From Diploptera punctata (lineage: Eukaryota > Arthropoda > Insecta > Blattodea > Blaberidae), in the NCBI GenBank assembly GCA_030220185.1, contig JASPKZ010009895.1:1-64000 (forward strand): a stretch of 64,000 bases of DNA. Reading direction: 5' to 3'. The notes under the pieces were generated by a model. That model made no database searches and was not told the origin of the DNA. It saw only the letters and a list, made by a program, of their open reading frames with translations. Below, piece by piece: positions 1 to 12,299 of the stretch; the stretch's first letter is position 1, and each line of letters begins with the position of its first letter. A program made the position numbers and the translations under genes.

Positions 1-971
1 TGACTACACATGTGAAGCTATTGCACATTTTTCTATTTCTCCATTTTTTATATTTCTAAGGTGTTCTTTCAATATTGTATTCAATGTTGCCTTCATGAGG
101 GCAACAAATGAGCAATTTATAAAATAGATTGCAAAGACTGTGAAAAAATATACATAGGAAAAACAAAAAATACTTCAATACAAGATTGGAAGAATACCTT
201 AGAAATGTAAAAAATGGAGAAATAGAAAAATTTGCAATAGCTACACATGCATGGTCAGAAAAACACAGAATCACAACAAATGCCAAATTAATGAAACAGT
301 TAGATAAATCTAAGGAACTCACAATTTGGGAGAAATTTACATCTGCAAGAATAAAAAGAAAGTAATGAACTTTGAAATTCCCGGAGAAAAAATTTGATAT
401 GGAAGTTCATCGGTCAGCCAACATAGGGAGCAGAAATCAATCTACAGAATCGCCAACCACCGTTTCGACAGTTAGAAAGAATTGACACTGATGCTTAAGT
501 ATTGAAACTCGTGTCTTCAAAAAGGCTAAAAATATGGGGTGAGTATGAAGATCTTGAAGAAGATTTCTGGGTTGTTGGCCGTGGTCTTGAGGTTTGAAGT
601 TCTCCGACATTTTACCAGAGACTGCATCCAGCATCCTCAAGGGTTGTCTTGAAACTGGCATTTTGTCGATTGCCTGCCTTATTTATACAGTTTACTGCAA
701 TGTGTTCTCTGCAGAACTGCATCACAATGAACTGTATAAATAGGGCAGGCAGTCTACAAAATGCCAGTCTTAAGATAACCCTTGAGAATGCCGGATGCAG
801 TCTTTGGCGAAATGCCAGGGAACATCAAGCCTCAAGACCACAGCCAAAAGTCCAGAAATCTTCAAGATCTTCATACCAACTCCGGCCGTAAAAGCCTAAG
901 TCAATATATGAGGTGAGTAGTATATATCTAACTTATATTATCTAAAATAAACCTCATAGTGTCACTTCCTT
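1..971 (+). mobile_element. Penelope-like element relic, palindromic
   Basis: Two inverted pieces of a GIY-YIG endonuclease gene meet near 95-118: the minus arm (1-90) and a longer plus arm (118-440) with CKDCEKIYIGKTK still readable but with stops and frameshifts. A second inverted repeat follows (arms about 546-694 and 727-872), each arm with a degenerate hammerhead-like core (TTGAGGAT or TTGAGAAT, stem GCCGGA/TTTGGC, then GAAA or AAAA). It closes with the family's terminal hairpin (TATGAGGTGAG at 907 to AAACCTCATA at 950-959) and end signature CACTTCC. Target duplications were not found. Confidence 0.7.
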
Positions 972-1886
972 GAAATATTAAATAATTTAATCTCTTTATC
1001 ATATGATCTATTGGTATCAGAAATAGGCATAAATGCTCAAATATCAATACTGATCAAGGTGTGCTTGAGGCACTTACGGTTCTGGATACAGTGAACAGTA
1101 ATTACAATATATGTTTTCCCTGACTATATCATTTTACCATCTCACAACTCGTGTAAATTAAAGAACACCTACAAAAGCTATCTACAATCTAGAAAATCAG
1201 AACATAATGTAAATATTCTTACAAACTGTCACAAATACAGCACTGGTACATCATCATTTTCATATATTCCAAATAAAGCCCACCCAATTCAAAGAAAACC
1301 CCTATTTTTAACACAAATGCTATCTGTTATTCCGAAGAGCAACACATTGATTTCTAGAACTACAACAGATTGAACTACACCATATTGATAAAGCTACTCT
1401 TTAAGCAGGACAAAAATGTACATGAACATTCTTTTCACAATGCTCTAATATGTTACACACAAACAGTGATTCTTACTTTCAGCATGATTGTAGGTATTTA
1501 GAATAATTAAAGAAAAAGGTAGATTAGAATAAATTGATCACTTCAGACAGAAATAATACCGAAGTAATGACAATGGAGAGTGTATTGGTGTATCAAAACT
1601 AACTGAAAGCGGGTAACAGTCTCAACAGAATAGGACTAGACTTATCAAATGTAGTTAAAAATAGTTCCAAGTGTGTACTGGCAATCTATTCCTAAATATT
1701 TGAATATTCTTTAATGTCCAAATCAATAGTGGCTACTGTGTAATTTTATGAGTGTATACTTACATAAGCTTATGGAAAATAAAACAAATTTATATAATAA
1801 TGTTTTAATATATTAAAACTCACCACAACATTAAAAATTATGATAAATTAAAATGTTTCATACCTCTCTTCATAAACAATCTTCTA

Positions 1887-1931
1887 AGTAGATCGTGATT
1901 TCAGGGCATTAGCAGCCCCATCCTCAGTACT
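1887..1931 (-). ncRNA. hammerhead ribozyme motif (left arm)
   Basis: Read on the minus strand: stem I AGTA, core CTGAGGA plus T, stem II GGGGC/GCCCT with loop, GAAA, a very short stem III (ATCACGAT), cleavage position C, and stem I partner TACT. This is the minimal-stem-III form known from Penelope-like elements. Confidence 0.65.
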
Positions 1932-1977
1932 ATCTTGATGACTGATGTTATGTCGATCGGTAGAACCATCGTCAAAT

Positions 1978-2022
1978 AGTACTGAGGATGGGGCTGCTAA
2001 GGTCCTGAAATTGCAATCTACT
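1978..2022 (+). ncRNA. hammerhead ribozyme motif (right arm)
   Basis: AGTA-CTGAGGAT-GGGGC...GTCCT-GAAA-TTGCAAT-C-TACT. Same layout as its mirror copy at 1887-1931, with two wobble pairs in stem II. Stem I AGTA/TACT is intact. Confidence 0.65.
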
Positions 2023-2461
2023 TAGAAGACTGGTTATGAGGAGAGGTATGAAACATTTTAATTTATCTAAAATTAAACCTCATAGTGATTTATTTCTTAA
2101 AAATTATACTGAACACAATACCTAGTGTTAATTCCACAATAAATCTGCATCCCAGATTGATAAACCAAAGTTTTTAGCAGAATTAACATTTTAATTTTTG
2201 ATGTCATACATTTTCGCATAGTCACACACTGATTCCATTAATCACCACTACATATCAAACCCATATTTATATATAATATTAATTTGTTGCTGAGTAGTCA
2301 GTGAAAATAAGCTTCAGAATTAACATTTTATATGGTGGAAGCACTGATCATGACACTCATGCAAGGGAAAATTTGTCTGCTGCAGTAAGAAAAAAAAATC
2401 AAGCATGTGCTGAAGTATTGTCGGTAATACTAGATCCTGGCTCCAGCTTGATCATTTAAAC

Positions 2462-2674
2462 CAGCGGTACTCATTACGCGGCCCACAGGCCCTTGAAGAT
2501 ATTTATTAAGGCTCTTAGAATAATTTTACCTACATTACATTATATTTAAATTTTAAATTCTAAGTATAAAATAATATTATCTTTATTGAAATTCTACAAA
2601 CTTTGGATATCCCTGTGTCAACAAATATTGTTTCTTATATTTGGTTCTCTTGTAATTTCTAGTGAGTACCACTG
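2462..2674. mobile_element. hAT-type MITE with 8 bp TSD
   Basis: A 213 bp noncoding insertion with terminal inverted repeats CAGCGGTACTCA and TGAGTACCACTG (CAGNGG-type ends of hAT elements) and a perfect 8 bp direct repeat ATTTAAAC on both sides (2454-2461 and 2675-2682). End sequence and duplication length are both diagnostic for hAT. No open frame, so it depended on a transposase encoded elsewhere. Confidence 0.85.
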
Positions 2675-3164
2675 ATTTAAACCTTAGTTTCCTATCCCTG
2701 TCCCCTCATTTGTCCTGCCTGAAATTTGAAGCCACAAGACCAACTGATGAATGAGTCTGGGAGTTCATGATTTATATTGTCAAAACAGAAATATGTATCT
2801 GGGGATGTGCTATGTAAGCTAATATGTGCAGCACTTTAATTATTTATTAATTGAATAGTTGCCCCAAAAAGAGATCTAACACACAAAAATTCGAAAATAG
2901 AGTTTTCAATGAATTAGTTATCTATCCAGATAACATCATGGCATGGTGCATGTATAACTATCCCTGCTCTCTTCTAGACCTGTTTTATTTATTTTTAAAA
3001 GTAGGCATTCAAGCAAATAGTGTTCTATAAGTAACAAAATGGCAGAAGACGTTAGTCAAGTCATTAATAGCGGTTTATGGGTTATAACACTTTTTGGGGT
3101 AACTATTCAATTGATATTAGAATATCAGTGTCTGGGCTCCATGGCAAATGCCCAGGATATAAAT

Positions 3165-4110
3165 ATATTATTTACTAGCTGCTATGCCTAAATAAATGAA
3201 AATTAATATGCTTTTATGTTTAGTTGAATAAGTAAGGGAAACAAAAATTATAAATTTGTATTTTTCAGATACCCCACGCTGATTACCTGGCATTGCCCGG
3301 GAATCTACTTATCCCAATTTCTTGACATAAATGAACTGAAATACGAAAATTAATGTGTTTTATATTTAGTTAAATAAGTAAATGGAAAAATTTATATCGT
3401 AATTATTTTTAGATACCCCGTTGCTGTTTACCCAGCCTTATCCGGGAATGTACTCATCCCAATCTTCTTGGTATAAATGAGCTTAAAGACAAAAATTAAT
3501 GTACTTCTTATGGTTAGTTGAATAAGTAAAATGAAAAATAATTATAAATGTATATCGTAATTATTTTAAAATTCCCTGTGCTGATTACCCGGTGTTGCCC
3601 AGGAATCTACTTATCTCGATCTTCTTGGCATAAATGAGCTAAATGATAAAATTTGTTATTGTGAGTTATCCATAAAAGAATACCCACCATGTGCTGCTAC
3701 GCTTCCACATGAATCTATGTACTTGTCTCGATCTTCTTGGCATCAATGAAAGACAAAAACGGCTATTGTGAGTTATCCATAAGAGATAAACATATGCTGT
3801 CATGGACTTTTTTGTAGACATTTTTGAGATATTCAATTCTGTGTACTTTAATTTTGTGTATTTGTTATGGTTTAGGCAGCGTAAGCCATTTAAGCATCCA
3901 AAGAGCTACTTTTTTTACATTTTCCACTACTAAGGTGATTTTGAAGGGTGTAGGAATTGCGTATCACAACTCTCTTATAGCCTATATTCATCCCGGGAAT
4001 CTCCTGAACATTTTGCAAAAAGCCCCATCTCAATTGGATCAACGGTACGGCTGCACATAAAGTACAAACAAACAAACATTCATTTTTATATATTAGATGT
4101 ATAGTGGATC
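3165..4110. repeat. degenerate tandem repeat of about 150-165 bp with CCCGGG-like core
   Basis: Three clear copies and weaker remnants of a unit built from AATTAATGT, TAGTTGAATAAGTAA, ATACCCC, a TTACCCGG.gTTGCCC core, ggGAATCTACTTATC and TTCTTGgCATAAATGA. Clear copies begin near 3185, 3350 and 3500; later remnants lie at about 3640-3790 and 3990. The end (ACAAACAAACATTCATT) resembles the 3' tail of a dispersed repeat. No coding potential. Confidence 0.5.
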
Positions 4111-5006
4111 TCAGTTAAAAGAATGATCACTACTGTACTGTATGGTTTACATTTTATGGGAATATTGTATCAAGGCCAATTTTTTTTTCATTAGTTTATT
4201 CAACAGCAAACACACAATTTATTGCATTGAAAGTCAGAGAATATCATCATCTACTGATGGATGTAATAATTTAGGTAATTATGATGATCAAATTATTTAA
4301 ATTATTTGAAATTAATTATCCAATAAAAGAAAACTGTGAAGAATAAACTTAAATCTTGGTTTTCCATGCATAAAACAAGGATGTATCTTTTTTGCCAATT
4401 GTGGTTTTATTAAATTTAATTATTCTAATATTATTTTTACAGTTTGTTGTTTGATCAATTGTTTAAGAATGATTCTGCAATAAACAAGAACAGTATTTTA
4501 TCGGATTTCAATTTTCTGTATTTATGTTACATTTACATCTAATTTCATTGTGAATGTGCCTTTCTGTGATGAATGGTTAATTATTTTTGTTTGCTTACAG
4601 AATTCATTTGAAAATTCTCTATAATAAAATTGAACATTAAGTTTTGTCTTTTGGGGAAGCAAGGATATTGAAAAAATGAACCACAATATTCTGAAATTAT
4701 ATAGAGCTTTTAATGATCACCAATATGGAATGTGTCTATATATTTGTAATTTGTTGAAAATCATATTAAAAATGATATATATATCCATGATTAAAAGGAA
4801 GTATATTATACAGGGGATGATTGAAAAACATAGCTCTTGATAGGGTGTATGGAGAGCTTGGTTCGAAATTGTTAGTGAGTTATATATATATATTTATTTT
4901 TTTTTAGGCCTAGTATTTCTCATTTTGCTGGGTTATGGAAAAAAATCAAGGCCGTCATATGAGGATATTTTTAATCTTTTACTTCAACCCAAGACAATTT
5001 TAAATA

Positions 5007-5075
5007 CAATTATGAGGTGAGATGCTAAATTCTAACTCTATCATTAATTAAAATAAACCTCATAGTGTCACTTCC
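5007..5075 (+). mobile_element. solo PLE terminal hairpin stub
   Basis: Only the terminal hairpin of the PLE family is present: TATGAGGTGAG at 5011, partner AAACCTCATA, then CACTTCC. A short repeat TTTAAATA on each side (4999-5006 and 5076-5083) may be its target duplication, though it is only 8 bp in AT-rich DNA. Confidence 0.55.
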
Positions 5076-5089
5076 TTTAAATATTAATA

Positions 5090-7010
5090 AAAATTTTAAT
5101 ACAATACCAATTTTTTTATTTATTTTAGTTGTTATAGCTGTTTTTCACTTATAAATTATTTTTTTAAATAGGCTAATAAGGGGATCATACCTTTCACAAA
5201 TTCTTTTCTGTGCTCAGAATTGAAAAACATTGATGAACAGAATATCAAACATCACTAAATTCTATCTGCAGTCAATAATTGTAACATTTCTTTTCCTGTG
5301 CTCAAAATGTCACTACTGTATTTTGTTCACAATTGGACATGGGGCTAACAACAATACATAAAAATCTGGTTGTTTGGAGATCTTTCATTTTTTAATATTT
5401 ACTTTGTTATCTTAATTTTCTGTGTATAATAACTTATAAGCTATAATTTAGTTTTACTTCTCATATTTTGTGATTTAATGCTCTACACCATTTATTTAAA
5501 GAGCTTTTTTTTTTCAAAACTGAACTTGTCCAAAATTTAAAAACTTTAGTTGTTGGTTGATTATGGTAGATGTCTTCCTTTCTTAACAAATGTGAATATA
5601 TCCGATTGAAATATTGGTGTGTGAATGAATACATTTAGGTCTGTACCAAATAAATAAAAATAAAAATTTAGGAGATAAGATTTTTTACCTTTTCGTGAAA
5701 AAGGTAATGAAATGGTATTATTCAGTTTTGAAAAAAAATCCTTGTTCATTCTGAGAGTGTTGGTAATGCAACCATACTTTAATGTAAATTTACGTTGTTA
5801 AATTTTATTTAATTATTTTTAATGTACAAATTTATTTTAAACTGTTAGGTCCCACAATATTGGCCCCAAGCTCATATATAAATCAATTTTTTTAAAAATA
5901 AACAGTAAGACAACACTTTTTTCCAGAAAAATAATAAAATCTGTATTATGAAATATCTTTTCGCTTTAGCATTTAGAAATTAATTTTTAATTAAAAACCA
6001 AAAATAAATTATTTCACTTCTTCTTTCCTCGGACAACTGTATACAATAAATTAATGGATTCTGAAATCCATTTTTTAATTTTAACCATTGTCATTTGCAA
6101 TAATTTACATTGTTAATAAATTAATGTTAACACATAGAATTTTTTACAATGAAAGCTATGGAAAGTTTGAATGTATAGTCTAACACATAAATTATATTTA
6201 ATGTAAAAAGGACTTATATTTTTTAGCCATCCAATAAATGAATTATACAAATTGAATTAATATTCAAATTTATAGCTTTTATTCCATGAAAAAAAGAAGA
6301 AAAGATGAAAGTACAAGATTTCTGAGAATTTATTGTAGATAAGCTATTCATGTTATATTTTTGTGATCATTGAATAACATTCTAAGAATTAACAACAATT
6401 TTCCTTAAAAAACATTTTAGAAACATTGCAAAGAAACATCCAATGAAAGTAAGTTGTACAATACCATGATCTTGTGCTTAGTTAAAATATGTTACAATTA
6501 TATACAAAGATGACATGGAGTATCCCATGTGTGTCAAATTTAAAGAAATTGAAGGAACATCAACCAGCTGTAAACATTTTATAGAAATAGATTAGGAAAT
6601 TAATCAGAATGGATACCTGATCATCATCTAAATTTATGGCAGTGATTTTAGGATTTAACAATTTCACTCTTAACTCAGAACTGTAGCTAGAATTAATTTT
6701 ATGGAAAATGAAATAAATGACCTAATTCTATGAAAAAAAAAATAGGGTTATATCTGTATTTATTACATAATGAAAATTTTAATATCTGGAATATAGTGTC
6801 ATTTGATACTAAGTACCCGGAAAATAATTTTAAGTGGAACTCTGTATAATTTTATTTTCTCAGAACATCTTTATATTGTCTTGCATGTAAGCTCCTTTCA
6901 CTGCTGAAGATTTCTATTGCTATTTTATTAGCAGTTTTCTTACATCTTGCATCTATTATTGTACAATTTAGACAAAAATGTCCATATTTTCAAATTCATT
7001 AAGTATCATT
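5090..7010. other. no recognisable gene or element
   Basis: AT-rich DNA with short, poorly structured ORFs and no motif I recognise. Probably old, decayed intergenic sequence. Confidence 0.5.
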
Positions 7011-7014
7011 TTTA

Positions 7015-7110
7015 AAATCATCATCATTATCCTTCATGGATTAGATCTTTGCCTGTTCCGATCTCACATCTGTTCAGCCTAGCACTTTCTTGGTCTTTCT
7101 ACTGATCTTC
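7015..7110 (-). mobile_element. LINE 3' end fragment
   Basis: Begins at an ATCATCATCATTAT microsatellite and reads backwards into the end of a retrotransposon ORF2 (remnants of a GRPRK motif and of ...DRNRQRSNP). It matches the fragment at 38563-38770. Too short for a family assignment. Confidence 0.45.
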
Positions 7111-7129
7111 ATCCTCCAGGACTAAGGGG

Positions 7130-7520
7130 AAGGTACAGGTAGCACCTTTGTTAGGGGTAGACCCTACACTGGTCCTCACCAACTCAGGGTTAAGTGGAGG
7201 AGGTATGAAATACCTTTATCTCTGATGAAGCTATTACCAAGACCGTCCATAGGCCTATGTGGTGAAGAACCACATCCTGCAAGAGGTGGCTCTGCTTTAA
7301 CTGAATATGGTGTTGATAAAAGGCCCCAACACACTTACCCCAAGTGTGAGTATTGGTAAAGGTGTAGGAGAAGGAAAACTCTGAAAATAAACTCGGGAAG
7401 AGGACTCTCGTCAGCTGAGGAGAAGGCAACCTTCTAAGAGAAAGGGACCCCAACAGAAAACCTCCAGTCCTCCAGGTTGGGGGTTGTGCATCGAGCTGGA
7501 AACCCACCATGTAAAACAAT
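7130..7520 (+). mobile_element. possible LINE 5' region fragment
   Basis: A more GC-rich stretch than its surroundings, with the phrase CTCCAGGTTGGGGGTTGTGC followed by GAGCTGGAAACCCACC, which I associate with the 5' part of insect endonuclease/RT LINEs. It lies upstream of and in the same orientation as the RT fragment at 7.6-8.5 kb. Weakly supported. Confidence 0.3.
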
Positions 7521-7619
7521 CTTTTTGAAAAGTCTAATTTTTAAAATAAGATTTATATTTAAATTTTACTATTGGTGATGAATGTTTTCTATATTTCAAT
7601 GCCATTGTCATGTGAGCTG

Positions 7620-8521
7620 TGATTTTGATAATTAGATTCAATTATAGAATGGACCGAAATTAATAGGGGCGTAAGACAAGGATATGGCCTCTTGCCCTTG
7701 CTCTTTATCATAAACATGGATAGAATACTCCAAGATTGGCGACAGATGAGACACGATTCTATCCAAATTAATATAAACCATAAAATAGACTCTTTGCTTT
7801 TTGCAGATGATTTAGTATTAATAGCTCCAACAGAAACAGATTTACAGTATTCTATACACAATTTTAATATAATTACAAAAAGGTACAATATGGAAATCAA
7901 TACAAAGAAAACTAAAGTGATGGCCTTTTGTGGGAAATACCCTATACCTAGCAAAATTGTTTTGGATGATCAAATTTTAGAATGAGTAAATTAATTTAAT
8001 TATTTGGATTATAATTTAACATTTCAAGATGAAGCTGATATATCAAAGAAAAATTTATATATCAAAGAGAAATTTTACAAAAACAACAGGGATAATTAAC
8101 AATACAATGAAACCATCTTTAGTACAGAAGAACACAAGATTACAGCTTTATAAGGTTCTTGCAAGATATGGTAGTGAAGCATGGACAATACAAAGAAGAG
8201 ATGAAAGCCAAATAACAACAAATGAGATGCGATTTATGCGCCGAACAGCAGGCTACACAAAGTGGGACCATAAAAGAAAAGAAGAAATTATGGAAGAGTT
8301 GGATGTAGAACCCATTCTTCACCATATACAAAACTACCAGAACAACTGGAAAGCCCATCTTCAACGAATGCCATCTCATAGAATTCCAAAAGCCATACTT
8401 TGCTACTGCCCCCAAGGCAAAAGATCGCTGGGACGTCCAAAAAAGCACTGGATGGAAAATTCCTCTTTGAGACCATAACAGGCCACACGGCCTAATACTT
8501 GCATGGATTATGATGATGATG
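7620..8521 (+). pseudogene. LINE reverse transcriptase fragment
   Basis: Two overlapping frames of a non-LTR retrotransposon ORF2. The first starts at a GVRQGYGL motif and contains the catalytic LLFADDLVLIAPTETDLQ block and NTKKTKVMAF. The second (8029-8478) holds the C-terminal region: YGSEAWTIQRRDESQ, EMRFMRRTAGYTKWDHKRK, KSLGRPKKHW-like end. The catalytic YADD-equivalent is FADD. It is 5' truncated, has stops and frameshifts, and ends in a GATGATGATGA microsatellite at 8507-8521. It belongs to the same family as the longer copy at 29.9-32.8 kb. The clade (RTE-like) is inferred from the C-terminal region and microsatellite tail. Confidence 0.75.
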
Positions 8522-8900
8522 AGATTCAATTACAACACTAGAAAATTATAACACAAACTTCAAGAAAATATGATGTAGAAAAATTATTATGACAATGAAA
8601 CTTTTTGGTTTTACAAGGAGGGAGATTGATCCTCTTCAGCTACAGTTCTGATTTTACTGACATAACTAAGACTTAATTATCATTTTAATATGAAATCTAG
8701 AGGCCTAATCTATGCATCCATAAGACTTCAAACATGCAGATCATGAAGTACAGCACACAAAAATGTAAATAATTACATTATTTTTTAAACAGCAATTTCA
8801 ACATAAGATGTACTATTTTCAGATTTAGCATATGAAATCCACAAAAAACAATAGAGAATTACATTTTATAACATTTTTTCTTCTTCTCTCCTATATATTA

Positions 8901-11148
8901 CACTGGGGAACAGTGATTTTGGTGCCTTAATGTTTTCACCTATTTATGGGTATATTTGGGTCACTGATTCCAAAGATGATTTCAGTTTCGTCCTATCAGC
9001 TCTAGTTTTTGAGATAGAGTTTATTCAAATTATATACCAGTTCAAAAATACTGGTCCACATATACAACTATATTACTCGCATACAATTAAATACAAAAGA
9101 ACAAATACTTTCTTTTTCATGAAACAACTGTATCTATATAACTACCATAATTTATTTACACATTAGTCTCGTTAGAATCATTAATTTTCCTCCATCAGGT
9201 CGCAGAATCCCCGTTTCTGTGATTTCCTCCGATGCAATGATCTTGGACATTCTCGGTGGATGCTCCAACAGTAGTCCGCCATCATATGTATATCCCACCG
9301 TCCACGATACCTTTCTTCCATTGTACTTAATTCCTGGTGAAAACGCTCACCCTGTTCCTCACTTACATCTCCAAGATTGTCTGGAAATCGATCCAAATGA
9401 CTGTGTAGGTAGTGTAATTTGATGCTCATGTTACAACCTAGTGCACAAAAAGCAGTGAGCATATTCTCCACTAGTTCATCACTATTAGGAGACTTATAGT
9501 TTCCAAGGAAATTCTTCACTACCATACAGAACGAAGACCATGCGGCTGCTTCAGTATCATTCATTGAGTCTTGAAATTGATGGTCATTAATAAGTTGGCG
9601 GATTTGTGGTCCATCCAATATACCTGCTTTTATTTTTTCCTTACTCAGTGCAGGAAATTTTGTACATATGTAGCCAAAACATGTTCCATCTCTATTCAAC
9701 GCCTTGATGAACTGTTTCATTAAACCAAGTTTAATATGCAGTGGTGGCAAGATGATGTTGTTTCTGTCAACCAAAGGTTCTGCAACGATGTTTTTTTCTC
9801 CAACGGTCATGCTTTCTCTAAGAGGCCAATGCCTTCTCACCCAATGTTGATCTTTGGCTCTAGAGTCCCATAAACATATAAAGCATGGGTATTTGGTGTA
9901 CCCACCTTGTTGTCCTAGAAGAAAATTCACCATCTTGAGATCGACACACATTACCCATTGGTGATCACGGTAAGAGATCTTCTCTAGCACTGTAGCTATT
10001 GTATGTTGATTTTCACGCATAGAAACTGAGTGACCAATTGGGATTGACCTGTATATGTTCCCATTATGCAAAAGAACACATTTTAGGCTGCGTTTGGAGC
10101 TATCTATAAATAACCGCCATTCACTTGGTGTGTATTTTCTTACACCCAGCTTCATTAACAGTCCTTCAACATTCATACAAAAAACAAATTGATTTTCTAC
10201 TGTGAAGAATGGCAGGAAGTCTGTTTCTCTTTTGCGATAGACTGTGACCTTTGTTCCCGGTAACAGACATTGTTTCTCTGCCAGCCTGGAAGCTAACAAC
10301 TCAGATGACTTCTTGGAAGACTTAGATCCCTTATGAGGTCGTTCAGTTCCGCTTGACTAAAACCGGATGAAACTGATGAAGGTCCTGGGAAATCGCTGTC
10401 ATTTCCCTCAGAATAGCTTTCAGTTGAATCATCCTCTTCTTCTGGTGACTCTGGAAGACTGGTAAAAATTGGAACAGGTATCTCCTCTGAATGTGGAACA
10501 GGGCGTCTTGCGGAGCGTAGATTGGGATATACCCATCTATTCCGGTTTTGCTATTGATGCCCTTTACATTGACTGAACAAAAATAGCAGTCATCACTATG
10601 GTTAATTTGTTCTCGCCAGATCATTGGTTCCCCAAATTTCAAGCATTTCCGTTTCCCATTTGTCCATTGTCGTAGATGCTCTGTGCACGTTTTACATACA
10701 ATGTGAGGTGCCCAAGGCTTATCTTGATCTCCCAGTTGTACTTTGAAATAGGCCAAATAAGCTCTTCTTACAAAGTCAGTTATAGGTTTTCTTTGTTGAG
10801 TGAATGTGTACTCCCCACAGATGAAACAAAACACATCAGGATTATTCACACATTTTCTTCGTGTTGAAGCCATGTCAGTCTAGAAAAAGGATAAACAATT
10901 GTCAAATTAGTAAAATTACATATGCAAACGGCAACAACAACATGAATATAACTTGGATTAAATCAATTAGTATTATGCAAACAATCGATTTACAATGGTG
11001 GTACATAAGAGCAGTATCATCAATATCTTGCAAACTAGAGCTGCTGCAACAAAATGGATGACATTTTTGGAATCAGCAGTGCCGAAATACCAGAATCAGG
11101 TGAAAAATTTCAGGCACCAAGAAAAAAATATTTTTTTGTTCCCCAGTG
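8901..11148 (-). mobile_element. CACTG-ended DNA transposon with 3 bp TSD
   Basis: A 2248 bp unit bounded by perfect 12 bp inverted repeats CACTGGGGAACA (8901-8912) and TGTTCCCCAGTG (11137-11148), flanked by TTA on both sides. Weaker inverted similarity continues about 130 bp inward (TTGGTGCCT, TTTTCACCT, CTGATTCCAAA, AGCTCTAGTTT occur in both ends in order). It contains one decayed gene. CAC-type ends with a 3 bp duplication recall the CACTA/Mirage/Chapaev group; that placement is an inference. Confidence 0.7.
9181..10873 (-). pseudogene. conserved unknown protein of the CACTG element, two frameshifts
   Basis: About 560 codons in two main frames. The N part starts MASTRRKCVNNPDVFCFICG and has paired cysteines (FCFIC, VCKTC, DDCYFC), like a zinc-binding module. 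The C part (from about 10299) contains EWRLFIDSSKRSLKCVLLHN, CVDLKMVNFLLGQQGGYTKY, PPLHIKLGLMKQFIKALNRD and GERFHQELSTMEERYRGRWD. I remember this protein as a multi-copy uncharacterised family in arthropod and cnidarian genomes. Two one-base losses break it, near 10550 and near 10310; in between, the acidic linker (SPEEEDDSTESYSEGNDS) is open in the third frame. Acidic residues in DSSKR, CVDLK and GERFH could be catalytic, but I cannot assign them. Function unknown; transposase is the natural guess from the flanking inverted repeats. Confidence 0.7.
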
Positions 11149-11483
11149 TTATTTGTAAAAATGGATAATTAAATTTTTATTGTTACTCGTTAAAATAATA
11201 AAATGCATTCAAGAATGGGAAATAAATACATTTATGCTACAATTTATACAGAATTTGCATGATATTATTTTAGAAAGAAAAATTAATGCTCGGAATGTGA
11301 TTCCAACCCCGGATAATAGTTTAGATATAATTCTTATTACGATAATATCTAATTTTCAATGGTAAGGAAGTTATTATTCTATTTTAGGTATAATAGCAAT
11401 ATTATCATGCAAGGTTGGGAAGTGGTTTTTACAGAAGTGAGGAACCGAGATTCTGTAAAACACTTCACAAACATGCGTTGTAC

Positions 11484-11955
11484 ATTATTTTTTGCACGAT
11501 GGTGTTTTAAAAAATAATATATAATAGTAAAATAATAAAATCTTTGTTGGAAATATTTGCGTTCATTAAAACAACTGACTAACTTTAACAGTGTGTGCAA
11601 TGTTTATTAGTTGAGACTACATCAGGCCGTGACACCAATCAGTCATAAAATGGCAGCAAGTAGTATTTATTGTTTTATATTGTTTCAAATAAAGTTCAGT
11701 TAATTTAAAATGCAGTGACTTGTTTTGTATAATGTATATTAATACTATCTTTTGGATATATTTTTGTATATACATTGTACGTAGTATAAGCCTACATAAA
11801 GGGCAGCGGTTTTACTTCCTGCACGAGGTTTGTAATATGTAATATTACAGTATAGTTATTTAGGTTGGCAACCCCAAAATGTAGGAAGTTGAACTTTCAA
11901 TCATAGTCACCATTGCTATAAGTACGACAAAATGCACTATCGTGCAAAAAATGAT
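11484..11955. mobile_element. possible MITE with 20 bp TIRs
   Basis: ATTATTTTTTGCACGATGG near 11484 and its near-complement CTATCGTGCAAAAAATGAT ending at 11955 form inverted repeats about 470 bp apart. No ORF of note and no clear target duplication. Confidence 0.35.
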
Positions 11956-12034
11956 CTACTATACAAGTTAGAGAATTTATTAAAAACAAATATGAAAAAA
12001 GTTATATTAATTAAATTATACATATTCAATTAAA

Positions 12035-12285
12035 TTTGAAGAGAAATGTTTTTTTTTCTCCCAGACCGAGACTTGACTTTCTGTACCAATGCTCTACCAA
12101 CTGAGCTACCAGAGCAAGTTCCAATCTAGATGCAAATTTTTCTCTTATATATGTTTTAATTCCCGTGCACCAAAATGCTTGAAGCCTTGGCTTCTATCTT
12201 TGCAAATGGCAGCTTCTTAGTTAAGAAGACATTTATTGGGAATTTAGACACTACTTTTAAAAGCCTGTAGGGCTTCTACACATAT
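12035..12285 (-). mobile_element. tRNA-derived SINE-like repeat
   Basis: On the minus strand: TATATAAGAGAAAAATTTGC, CTCTGGTAGCTCAGTTGGTA (A-box region), then a degraded anticodon and T-arm part and TTCTCTTCAAAT. It shares all flanking blocks with copies at 20.9, 37.1, 45.8, 49.0 and 60.9 kb, which marks it as an interspersed repeat and not a tRNA gene. Confidence 0.7.
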
Positions 12286-12299
12286 CCAGTTTATAGGTT

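Larger units (their letters stand above)
1842..2096. mobile_element. palindromic PLE end unit with TSD
   Basis: Inverted pair of PLE 3' ends flanked by the direct repeat TTAAAAATTAT (1831-1841 and 2097-2107). The left arm stops inside the terminal hairpin loop; the right arm runs through the complete hairpin (ATGAGGAGAGG to AAACCTCAT). Each arm carries a hammerhead motif. No protein-coding part remains. Confidence 0.75.

Noticed and set aside
649..891. 80-codon ORF in the first PLE relic
   Set aside because: It crosses an inverted repeat of a noncoding PLE terminal region and has no family resemblance.
9219..9422. Plus-strand ORF over the unknown CACTG-element gene
   Set aside because: Shadow of the minus-strand gene. 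No composition or domain of its own.
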